A stretch of 64,000 nucleotides of DNA from the NCBI RefSeq assembly GCF_008642315.1, contig NZ_CP029192.1, positions 6,696,001-6,760,000 on the forward strand, in the 5' to 3' direction. The notes below the pieces were generated by a model that was not told where the DNA came from, ran no database searches, and was given only the letters and a program-made list of their open reading frames with translations. Positions 17,446-24,899 of the stretch are shown here, piece by piece. Position 1 is the first letter of the stretch; each line of letters starts with the position of its first letter. Made by a program: the position numbers and the translations under genes. The DNA is from Streptomyces venezuelae. Lineage in GTDB: Bacteria; Actinomycetota; Actinomycetes; Streptomycetales; Streptomycetaceae.

Positions 17446-18699
17446 GTGGACGAGACTCGCGCAGCCAAGCCCTCCGGCACGCCGGCGGCCGGGCACTCCG
17501 GTGCCGCCCCCGCGGGCTCCCCCGCGGCCAAGCCCTCCGGTGCCGCCTACCGCAACCTGGCCATGGCGACCATTGGCTTCACACTCACCTTCTGGGCGTG
17601 GGACCTGGTGGCGCCGCTCGGCAGCGATTTCAAGGACCGGCTGAACCTGAGCTCCTTCGAGCAGTCGCTGCTGGTCGCCGTGCCGGTGATCGTCGGCTCG
17701 CTGGGCCGCGTCCCGGTCGGCGCCCTCACCGACCGCTACGGCGCCAAGAAGATGTTCCCGCTCGTCTCGGCGCTCACCATCATCCCGGTGCTGCTGATCA
17801 TCCCGGCCAAGCACAGCTTCGGCGCGATGCTCGCGGTCGGTTTCCTGCTCGGCCTCGGCGGCACGACGTTCGCCATCGGCATCCCGCTGGTGAACTCCTG
17901 GTTCCCGCCCGCCCGCAGGGGCTTCGCCCTCGGCGTCTTCGGCATGGGCATGGGCGGTGTGGCGCTCTCCGGCTACTTCACCCCGCGCATCGCCAAACAC
18001 GGCGAGAACCTCCCGTTCATCGTCGTGGCCATCGCGCTCGCCGCCTTCGCGGTGCTCGCCCTGCTCCTCATCACCGACCGCCCCGACCGGCCCGTCCCCA
18101 CCAGCTCCCTCGGCACCCGCCTCGGCCAGGCGGGACGGCTGAGGGTGACGTGGGAGCTCTCCGCCCTGTACGCGATCGGCTTCGGCGGGATCGTCGCCTT
18201 CGGGGTGTACCTGCCCACGTACCTGAAGACCTGGTACGACCTCTCGCCCACCGACGCGGGCACCAAGGCCGCCGGGTTCGCGCTCGTCACCGTGATCTTC
18301 CGGCCCATCGGCGGCTGGCTCTCCGACCGGATGCACCCGGCCACGGTCACCACGGTCGCCCTCGCGGTCGTCGCGCTCTTCGCCGTCGTGCAGGCCTTCG
18401 ACCCGCGGCTGAACCCCACGGGCACGATCTGCTTCCTGCTCATGGCGGCGGGCCTCGGCACCGCGAGCGGCAGCGTCTTCGCCCTCGTCTCCCAGGTGAC
18501 CCCGCAGCCGCAGGTCGGCTCCGTCACCGGCATCGTGGGCGCGGTGGGCGGTCTCGGCGGGTTCCTGCCGCCGCTGGTCATGGGCGCGATCTACAGCGCC
18601 AAGGACTCGTACTCCATCGGGTTCATGCTCCTCTCCGACCTGGCGCTCGCGGGCTGCGTGTACGCCTACGGGCGCATGCGAAACGCGAAGGCGGAGTGA
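17446..18699 (+). CDS. NarK/NasA-type MFS transporter
   Basis: 417 residues with about 12 membrane helices. The loop motif GRVPVGALTDRYGAKKMFP, GVFGMGMGGVALSGYFTPRI and RPIGGWLSDRMHP follow the nitrate/nitrite porter subfamily of the major facilitator superfamily. The N-terminal 35 residues are hydrophilic and contain AAKPSG twice. No nitrate reductase or assimilation gene is adjacent, so the substrate is unproven. Confidence 0.83.
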   Translation: MDETRAAKPSGTPAAGHSGAAPAGSPAAKPSGAAYRNLAMATIGFTLTFWAWDLVAPLGSDFKDRLNLSSFEQSLLVAVPVIVGSLGRVPVGALTDRYGAKKMFPLVSALTIIPVLLIIPAKHSFGAMLAVGFLLGLGGTTFAIGIPLVNSWFPPARRGFALGVFGMGMGGVALSGYFTPRIAKHGENLPFIVVAIALAAFAVLALLLITDRPDRPVPTSSLGTRLGQAGRLRVTWELSALYAIGFGGIVAFGVYLPTYLKTWYDLSPTDAGTKAAGFALVTVIFRPIGGWLSDRMHPATVTTVALAVVALFAVVQAFDPRLNPTGTICFLLMAAGLGTASGSVFALVSQVTPQPQVGSVTGIVGAVGGLGGFLPPLVMGAIYSAKDSYSIGFMLLSDLALAGCVYAYGRMRNAKAE

Positions 18700-18712
18700 G
18701 ACGGGGCGCGGT

Positions 18713-18718
18713 TACCCT
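18713..18718 (+). promoter_or_regulatory. -10 element of a leaderless pip promoter
   Basis: TACCCT is followed by 6 bases and ATG 18725, with no Shine-Dalgarno. Confidence 0.5.
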
Positions 18719-18724
18719 GCCCCG

Positions 18725-19678
18725 ATGGCTCTCTATCCGGATATCGAACCCTACGACCACGGCATGCTCGACGTCGGCGACGGCAACCGCGTGTACTGGG
18801 AGACCTGCGGCAACCCGCACGGCAAGCCGGCCGTGGTGCTGCACGGAGGCCCCGGTTCCGGCTGTACGCCCTTCTTCCGCCGGTACTTCGACCCTGATGC
18901 GTACCGGATCGTCCTGCTCGATCAGCGCGGCGCCGGCCGCTCCACGCCGCACGCGAGCGACCCGGCGGCCGACATGGGCGTCAACACGATCAAGCACCTG
19001 ACCGCCGACCTCGAGCTGCTGCGGCGCCACCTCGGCATCGGGCAGTGGCTCGTGTGGGGCGTCTCGTTCGGGTCCGTGCTGGGCCTCCGTTACGCGCAGA
19101 CGTATCCGGACCGCGTCTCCGAACTGGTCCTCACGGGGCTCGCCACGGGTAGCCGCGCCGAAGTCGACCTGCTGACGCGAGGGCTCGGCCGGGTCTTCCC
19201 CGAGGCGTGGGAGGCGTTCCGCGACGGCGTGCCGGAGGCGGAGCGGGACGGGGACCTGGCCGCCGCGTACAACCGCCTCCTGGAGTCACCCGACCCGGAG
19301 GTACGGGCCACCGCGGCGCGGGCCTGGACGGACTGGGAGACGGCCTGCGTACCGGCGCCTCCCCGGTCCGTGCCGCGCTACGAGGACGCCGCCTTCCGGG
19401 CCGGCTTCGCACGCACCGTCACGCACTACTTCGCCCACGACCACTGGCTGGGCGGCGACGAGGTCGTCCTGCGGGACGCGGATTCCCTCCGGGGGATCCC
19501 GGGCGTGCTGGTCCAGGGCACCCTGGACTTCGGGAACCTCCTCGGCATCCCGTGGCGGCTGCGACAGGCGTGGCCCGACAGCGAACTCGTGCTCGTCGAC
19601 CTCGCGGGGCACAACGCGGGGGCGCGCGGTATCGCGGAGGCGCTGACAGCGGCGACGGACCGGTTCCGTCCGGCGTGA
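18725..19678 (+). CDS. pip: Proline iminopeptidase (alpha/beta hydrolase, S33)
   Basis: 317 residues, the usual Pip length. The oxyanion region HGGPGSGCTPFFRRYFDP, DQRGAGRSTPH and the nucleophile elbow WGVSFGSVLGLRYAQTYP identify the family; the elbow is more often GGSWGS. The acid Asp would be in GTLDFGN and the His in AGHNA. The cytoplasmic enzyme removes N-terminal proline from peptides. Its own predicted leaderless promoter separates it from the upstream transporter. Confidence 0.9.
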   Translation: MALYPDIEPYDHGMLDVGDGNRVYWETCGNPHGKPAVVLHGGPGSGCTPFFRRYFDPDAYRIVLLDQRGAGRSTPHASDPAADMGVNTIKHLTADLELLRRHLGIGQWLVWGVSFGSVLGLRYAQTYPDRVSELVLTGLATGSRAEVDLLTRGLGRVFPEAWEAFRDGVPEAERDGDLAAAYNRLLESPDPEVRATAARAWTDWETACVPAPPRSVPRYEDAAFRAGFARTVTHYFAHDHWLGGDEVVLRDADSLRGIPGVLVQGTLDFGNLLGIPWRLRQAWPDSELVLVDLAGHNAGARGIAEALTAATDRFRPA

Positions 19679-19817
19679 TCCCGGAGCCGCCGTCGGAGTG
19701 ATTTTCGGGTGAACCGTGGCCGCGGCGGCGGGGGTGTGCGGCGCTGCGGCGGCGGGCCGACCGCACACTCCGGGAAAGCGCCGGGCAGGACCGGCGCCGA
19801 GCCACTGGAGCCGCCCG

Positions 19818-20855
19818 GTGTCCCCGTCATCCTCCCGCCGCCTCCGCCTACGGGTGGGCCTTGCCGCTGCGCTTCTCCTGGGCGGAATGGGCTTCGCTCC
19901 CGCCCCTGCCGACACCGCCCCCGCCGACATCGCCCCTGCCGACACCGCCCCCGCCGAAACAGCCGCCCCCGCCGAAGGCACCGCTCCCGCGTTCTGGGTC
20001 GACCCGCAGAGCGCAGCCGTGCGGCAGGTGGCGGAGTGGCGGCGGGCGGGGCGGGAGGCGGACGCGCGGCTCATCGAGCGCATCGCGGGGCAACCCCAGG
20101 CGGTCTGGCTGCACAGCGACGGGGCCGGCGCCGTGGTGCGGTCGCAGGTCGAGGCAGCGGCCAGGGCGGGGCGCACGGCGGTGCTCGTGGCGTACTTCGT
20201 TCCGCACCGGGACTGCGGCGCGTACTCGTCGGGCGGGGCCCGCGACGCCGCGCACTACCGCCGGTGGATCGACGACTTCGCCGCGGGCCTCGGCTCGCGC
20301 GGCGCGTACGTGATCGTCGAACCGGACGCCGTCGCCCAACTGGTGGCGGGCTGCCCGCGCGCGGACGCGGCCGAGCGGTACGGGCTGCTCGCCCACGCCG
20401 TCGAGCGCCTGAAGCGGCAGCCGCACACGAGGGTCTACCTCGACGCGGGCAACGCGAGCTGGATCCCGGACGAACGGCGCCTGGTCGCCCCGTTGCGCAG
20501 GGCAGGCATCGCCAAGGCCGACGGCTTCGCCCTGAACGTCTCCAACCACCAGACCGACGCGACCAGTTCCGCGTACGCGCACCGTCTCGCCCGGGAGCTC
20601 GGCGGCGGCAAGCACTTCGTCATCGACAGCAGCCGCAACGGAAACGGCCCCTACCAAGGCCCCCAGGCCTGGTGCAACCCGCCCGGCCGCGCCCTCGGCA
20701 CGCCCCCCACCACCAGAACCGGTGACCCCTCCCTCGACGCCTACCTGTGGATCAAGCGTCCCGGCGAGTCGGACGGCACGTGCCGGGGCGGCCCGCGGGC
20801 AGGCCAGTGGTGGCCGGAGTACGCACTGGGCATGGCCCGACGGGCGCGCGGCTAG
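19818..20855 (+). CDS. Secreted glycoside hydrolase family 6 protein (cellulase-like)
   Basis: 345 residues from GTG 19818, with GGAG seven bases upstream. This start puts a signal peptide (SRRLRLR then LAAALLLGGMGF) at the very N terminus, whereas the longer frame from 19716 would bury it. A short Ala-Pro linker of APADT/APAET units precedes the catalytic domain. GH6 signatures are YFVPHRDCGAYSSGG, YVIVEPDAVAQL, LNVSNHQT, DSSRNGNG and WCNPPGRALG. It probably acts as an extracellular beta-1,4-glucanase. No carbohydrate-binding module is present. Its stop shares CTAG with the stop of the opposite gene. Confidence 0.92.
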   Translation: MSPSSSRRLRLRVGLAAALLLGGMGFAPAPADTAPADIAPADTAPAETAAPAEGTAPAFWVDPQSAAVRQVAEWRRAGREADARLIERIAGQPQAVWLHSDGAGAVVRSQVEAAARAGRTAVLVAYFVPHRDCGAYSSGGARDAAHYRRWIDDFAAGLGSRGAYVIVEPDAVAQLVAGCPRADAAERYGLLAHAVERLKRQPHTRVYLDAGNASWIPDERRLVAPLRRAGIAKADGFALNVSNHQTDATSSAYAHRLARELGGGKHFVIDSSRNGNGPYQGPQAWCNPPGRALGTPPTTRTGDPSLDAYLWIKRPGESDGTCRGGPRAGQWWPEYALGMARRARG

Positions 20856-21265
20856 GGCCGGTCGGGGACGACGGCGGTGGCGGTGATCTCGACGAGCTGC
20901 CCCGGGTAGCCGAGGCAGGACGTGCCGAGCAAGGTCGACGTGTGCGGCCCGTCGTGCAGGGCGGAACCGCGCACGACGTCCCAGGCCTCGCTCAGTGCCG
21001 CGGGCTCGTCACCGACCACGTACACCGTGCTGGCGACCACCTGCGACAGGTCGCTTCCCACCGCGCGCAGGGCCTCGTCGAGATTGGCGACGACCTGCGC
21101 GGTCTGCCGGGTGATGTCGCCCTCCCCGACGAGCCTGCCGTCGGGATCGAGCGGGACGGAGCCCGCCATGAAGGCGAGCCGGGTGCCGGCCTCGACGACG
21201 GCGGCGTGGGCGTATCCGGGAGGCGGGAAGAGGGTGGGGACGACGGTGCGTTCAGGTGCGGTCAT
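20852..21265 (-). CDS. RidA-like (YjgF/UK114) protein
   Basis: 137 residues from ATG 21265 (MTAPERT); the frame upstream of it looks non-coding. The fold markers are LAFMAGSVPLDPDGRLVG, DITRQTAQVVANLDEALRAVG and LGYPGQLVEITATAVV. By my alignment, Thr replaces the arginine that canonical RidA uses to bind the carboxylate of imino acids. It is more likely one of the Rid subfamilies without imine-deaminase activity. It converges on the GH6 gene with a 4-base overlap. Confidence 0.82.
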   Translation of the reverse strand: MTAPERTVVPTLFPPPGYAHAAVVEAGTRLAFMAGSVPLDPDGRLVGEGDITRQTAQVVANLDEALRAVGSDLSQVVASTVYVVGDEPAALSEAWDVVRGSALHDGPHTSTLLGTSCLGYPGQLVEITATAVVPDRP

Positions 21266-21320
21266 GGAGCGAGCGTGCGGGGTCGCCAGCGCGTACGCAT
21301 CCGATTTTCCCGAGGGGGGC

Positions 21321-22349
21321 TCACCGCACCGCCGCCGGTGAACTCCCTCCACGGATACGGAGCGTGGGGTTCCCGGAGCCGTCCGCCCGCGTCGACCAGA
21401 TGTCCTGCTTGCGGCCGCCGCCGCCCGGCAGGGCGTACGCCAGGGTGTCGTCGTCCAGCCAGGCCGCCTGGTCGTCGACGCTGTGCCGCTCGGCGACGGG
21501 GTGCTCGCGCATCGTGCGCAGGTCGAGGACGTACAGCCGCCACGGGTCCCGCGTGCCCTCGCGCACCCGCTTCTTGAAGGCGATGCGCGTGTTGTCGGGG
21601 GAGAGCGACGGGCACTCGACGTTCGAACGCAAGGCCGTCGCCGACCACTTCGCCATGTCGCCCCGCACCAGGTACGTCTTGCCCTTCGTCGACACCGTCG
21701 CGTAGAAGCGGTTGTCGTCCTTCGCGAAGGTCACGCCCCAGTAGTTGACGTCGGGGGAGTGGTAGCGGCGGCCGTCGAGGGTGAGGGGGATCTCCTCCAT
21801 GTTCTTGATGAGGTAACCCGTACGGGTGTCCAGGATCGAGGTGCGGGTGGAGAACGACGAGCCCGCGTATGAGTCGCCCGTGGCGAACATCGTCCAGGAC
21901 AGCATCCGGCCCGACGCGGAGACGCGCGCCCGGTTGGGGATGCCGGTCAGGGCGATCCGGCGCTTCTCGCGAAGCCGGTCGTCCAGTACGACCGCGTACG
22001 ACTTGGGCGGTATACCGGGCCTGCGTTGCAGGCAGAGCCCCGTGCCCGAGGCGGCGTAGAAGCGCTCGCAGGACGGGCCGCCGGTGGTGCGCGCGCCGCC
22101 GCCCCCGCCCTCGGAGACTGGGACGCGTGCGATCCGGCCCGCGGTCTCCGTCGTGCTGCGGAAGTAGAGCTTGCCCCGGTCCAGGCCGAACTCCGAGGTC
22201 GCGTCGGCTGATTCGGCGCGCTCGGCCGCCTGCAGCGTGTACGTGACGGCGACACCCGCGAGGACGGCCGCCGCCGCGGCCACGGCGACGACGCGGGAGC
22301 GGAGGGACGGAGAGGGGGAGTGGGAGTCGGAAGGGGACTGTGGCTTCAC
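21321..22349 (-). CDS. TolB-like beta-propeller membrane-anchored protein
   Basis: 342 residues from GTG 22349, with GGAGG six bases upstream. A Ser/Pro-rich cytoplasmic start and one membrane segment (about residues 18-40) are followed by propeller-type repeats: GKLYFRSTTETAGRIARVPV, CPSLSPDNTRIAFKKRV, WRLYVLDLRTM and DDQAAWLDDDTLAYALPGG. Its start overlaps the stop of the upstream MFS gene (GTGA), so it is translationally coupled to it. Role unknown; TolB-like propellers usually bind proteins or ligands at the cell surface. Confidence 0.78.
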   Translation of the reverse strand: MKPQSPSDSHSPSPSLRSRVVAVAAAAAVLAGVAVTYTLQAAERAESADATSEFGLDRGKLYFRSTTETAGRIARVPVSEGGGGGARTTGGPSCERFYAASGTGLCLQRRPGIPPKSYAVVLDDRLREKRRIALTGIPNRARVSASGRMLSWTMFATGDSYAGSSFSTRTSILDTRTGYLIKNMEEIPLTLDGRRYHSPDVNYWGVTFAKDDNRFYATVSTKGKTYLVRGDMAKWSATALRSNVECPSLSPDNTRIAFKKRVREGTRDPWRLYVLDLRTMREHPVAERHSVDDQAAWLDDDTLAYALPGGGGRKQDIWSTRADGSGNPTLRIRGGSSPAAVR

Positions 22350-23656
22350 GTGGAGCCTCCGGAAGATGTGTCCGACCGCGGGAGCAGCACCGCCGCCCCG
22401 GCGACCGCCGCTGTCAGGGCGAGCACCGCGCAGGTCAGCGCGGTCTCGACGCCCCACAGCGTCCACGCCGCGCCGAACCCGGCCGCGGCGACGAGCCGGG
22501 CCAGCGCCTGGCCGGTCTGCAGGACGGCCATGCCGCTGGCCCGCCGCTCCTGGGCGACCACGGGGGCGACCAGCGCCATCAGCACGCCGTCGGTGGCCGC
22601 GTAGAAGACCCCGAGGAGCAGCAGTACGCCGATGAGGAGCGGCCAGCCGTCGGTGGGCGCGAGCAGGAGGACGTAACCGCCGAGCAGTGCGACGTGTCCG
22701 GCGAGGAACGGCACGCGGCGCCCGACGCGGTCGGCGAGCCGCCCCGCGGGGACGGCGAGCAGCAGGTACACGGCGGCGGCGCCCAGCGGCAGGAGCGGGA
22801 ACCACGAGACGGCGAAGTCGAGCCGCCGCTGGAGGAGGAGGTAGAGGAACGCGTCGCCGATGGTGGCGGCGCCGAGCAGCGCCGCCGCGACCAGGACGCG
22901 CCGGAAGGCGGGGACGCGGAGCAGGTGCAGGGCGCGAGGGCGTGGGGCGGAGGGTTGGGTTCGTTGTCGTTCGGTTTGCTGTCGTTCGGGGGCGGGGTGC
23001 GGTGATCGCGGGAGCGCCGGTGACAGGTGTCCCGGCACGAACGCGACCAGCATCAGCACCCCGAGCAGCCCGAAGCAGAAGCTGACGACGAACACGGCGT
23101 CGTACGCGTCGGCCGTCGCCCACAGCAGCGCGAACGCGGCGAGCGGCCCGAGCAGCGCGCCCGTCGTGTCCATCGCCCGGTGCACTCCGAAGGCGCGGCC
23201 CAGCGTGTCGGGCGGGCTGCTCAGCGAGATGAGGGCGTCGCGCGGCGCGGTGCGCACGCCCTTGCCGATGCGGTCGGCGGCGAGCGCCGCGCCGATCCCC
23301 GCGGTGGCACCGCCCGCGAGGAGCAGCCCGAGCCGGGAGAGCGCGGAGAGTGCGTAGCCGCCGCCCGCGACGAGTTTGTGCCGGCCGCCGCGGTCGGCGG
23401 CGTACCCGCCGGCCAGCCGCACCAGCGCCGTGACTCCGTTGTAGAGCCCGTCGAGAAAGCCGAACTGTAGGGGGGAGAGGCCGAGTTGGAGGACGAAGTA
23501 GAGCGGCAGGACGGCGGTGACCATCTCGGAGGAGATGTCCGTGACCAGGCTGACCGCGCCGAGCGCGAGGACGGGTCCCGCGACGCGGCCGCGCCGGGCC
23601 CCGGACTGTTCCTGCTCCGAGGCCTTGGCGACCGCGTCGGTGGTGGCCAGATACAT
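22346..23656 (-). CDS. MFS transporter
   Basis: 436 residues with about 12 membrane helices. Motif A-like segments are GYAADRGGRHKLVAGGG and GRLADRVGRRVPFLAG; the 2-3 region has SLVTDISSEMVTAVLPLYFV, as in a distinct Streptomyces MFS group. ATG 23656 lies 20 bases after the upstream phosphatase stop, so the three minus-strand genes (phosphatase, MFS, TolB-like) form an operon. The substrate is unknown. The central loop is rich in Pro/Arg/Gln. Confidence 0.82.
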   Translation of the reverse strand: MYLATTDAVAKASEQEQSGARRGRVAGPVLALGAVSLVTDISSEMVTAVLPLYFVLQLGLSPLQFGFLDGLYNGVTALVRLAGGYAADRGGRHKLVAGGGYALSALSRLGLLLAGGATAGIGAALAADRIGKGVRTAPRDALISLSSPPDTLGRAFGVHRAMDTTGALLGPLAAFALLWATADAYDAVFVVSFCFGLLGVLMLVAFVPGHLSPALPRSPHPAPERQQTERQRTQPSAPRPRALHLLRVPAFRRVLVAAALLGAATIGDAFLYLLLQRRLDFAVSWFPLLPLGAAAVYLLLAVPAGRLADRVGRRVPFLAGHVALLGGYVLLLAPTDGWPLLIGVLLLLGVFYAATDGVLMALVAPVVAQERRASGMAVLQTGQALARLVAAAGFGAAWTLWGVETALTCAVLALTAAVAGAAVLLPRSDTSSGGST

Positions 23657-23676
23657 GGCGTTCGCGTTCGTCCGGC

Positions 23677-24609
23677 TCAGCGGCAGTTGTAGGACGGGCT
23701 GGTGTCCTTCGTGGAGCCGTCCGTGGCCACGAGGTTCCAGGAGAAGCCGGTGTCGGTGAAGTTCAGCTTCAGGACACCGAAGGTGTCGGTGAGCCGCTTC
23801 TGGCTGTTGGGCTGCACTTCCTCGATGTCGTACGGATTGGCGCCGCCCATGCCCCCGAGCACCTCGACGATGCCGTCGGCATCGGCCTTGCCGTCCGCGT
23901 TCTGCGGGGCGAACCGCTCGTAGTGGTGGTCGTGGCCGTTGAGCACCAGCTCGGCCTTGTTGGCCTGGAGCAGCTTCCAGACCGGGCGGCCGACCGGATC
24001 GTTGCCGTGCTCGCCGGAGGAGAAGAGCGGGTGGTGCCAGTACGCGGCCACGCACTTCTTGGAGTTGGCGGCGAGGTCGTCCTTGAGCCAGTCGATCTGC
24101 TCGTCGTCGTCGAAGTTGTTGGAGTCGAGGGCGATGAAGTGCCAGTTGCCCTGGTCGAAGCTGTAGTAGCTCTCGCCGTCGGGGTAGGCGACGGACCCGA
24201 AGTAGGACTTGTAGCCCTTGAACGCGCCCGCCGGGTCGTAGCTCTCGTGGTTGCCGGGGACGGGCCGCGTCTTGCTCTTGAAGGCGCCCCAGCTCTTGTC
24301 GTAGTACTTCTGGAAGTCCTTCAGGCGCGCGTCGTCGTACTGGTTGTCGCCCATGGTCAGCACGAAGGACGGGTTGATCTGCTTGACCAGAGCGGCGGTC
24401 TTGGGGTGCTTGCAGCTGCTGCTGCTCGCCGTGCACTGCTCGGCGATGTCGCCCGCGGCGACCGCCGTGAACCCGGCGCGGGCGGCGGCGGGGGCCGCCG
24501 CGGGGGAGGCGTCGGCCTCCCCCGCGGGGGACCACAGCAGTACGCCGCCGACGAGGGCGAGCGAGGCGCCGGCGGCGATGGGGATGGTCGTGCGAAGGGT
24601 GAGCGGCAT
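23677..24609 (-). CDS. Secreted calcineurin-like metallophosphoesterase
   Basis: 310 residues from ATG 24609, preceded by GAGGAG. A signal peptide is visible (hydrophobic residues 9-27, Ala-rich cleavage region). Metal-binding motifs are AAGDIAEQC, GDNQYDD, GNHES, YWHHPLFSSGEHG and NGHDHHYER, together a complete two-metal phosphoesterase set. It probably releases phosphate or cleaves phosphodiesters outside the cell. First gene of a three-gene minus-strand operon. Its upstream region is shared with the divergent SNF2 operon. Confidence 0.9.
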   Translation of the reverse strand: MPLTLRTTIPIAAGASLALVGGVLLWSPAGEADASPAAAPAAARAGFTAVAAGDIAEQCTASSSSCKHPKTAALVKQINPSFVLTMGDNQYDDARLKDFQKYYDKSWGAFKSKTRPVPGNHESYDPAGAFKGYKSYFGSVAYPDGESYYSFDQGNWHFIALDSNNFDDDEQIDWLKDDLAANSKKCVAAYWHHPLFSSGEHGNDPVGRPVWKLLQANKAELVLNGHDHHYERFAPQNADGKADADGIVEVLGGMGGANPYDIEEVQPNSQKRLTDTFGVLKLNFTDTGFSWNLVATDGSTKDTSPSYNCR

Positions 24610-24708
24610 GTCCGTCTCCTCGGGAGGCGTGGGGGGGTGCCGAACCGTCAATCCGGAATCCTGGCGATGCGGCATGTGCGCGTCAATAACTCGGGATGAA
24701 TTATTGTT

Positions 24709-24721
24709 AGGAAAGTTTCCT
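24709..24721. promoter_or_regulatory. Candidate operator palindrome
   Basis: AGGAAAGTTTCCT is a perfect 13-base palindrome around a central G. It sits in the most AT-rich part of the 290-base gap 24610-24899, 100 bases upstream of the phosphatase start. The sequence resembles conserved regulator sites found before secreted-enzyme genes in Streptomyces, but I cannot assign a regulator. The rest of the gap holds the SNF2 damage promoter at 24832-24854 and no gene. Confidence 0.4.
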
Positions 24722-24831
24722 GCCAGTGTTCATGTGGGGCGGGTGGTGCGTGTGGGGGCCAGGGTGCTGGCGGGGTACTGGCCGGGCGTCGGCGGGGTTC
24801 CGGTTCGAGGTGGCGGCCGGTTGCGGCGGCG

Positions 24832-24854
24832 TTGTCAGTGGCCTCGCCTAGGGT
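24832..24854 (+). promoter_or_regulatory. RecA-NDp / PafBC-type DNA-damage promoter (SNF2 operon)
   Basis: TTGTCAGTG (24832-24840), 8 bases, TAGGGT (24849-24854). This fits the mycobacterial RecA-independent damage promoter TTGTCRGTG-N8-TANNNT exactly, including spacing. The predicted transcription start near 24861 leaves a leader of about 40 bases. Confidence 0.85.
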
Positions 24855-24899
24855 GGCGAGCACGAGTGACAGGTGCGTGAGCAGGGGCTGAGCTAGGCG

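Noticed and set aside
19716..19817. N-terminal extension of the GH6 protein
   Set aside because: It would place 34 non-hydrophobic residues before the signal peptide; GTG 19818 has a good Shine-Dalgarno.
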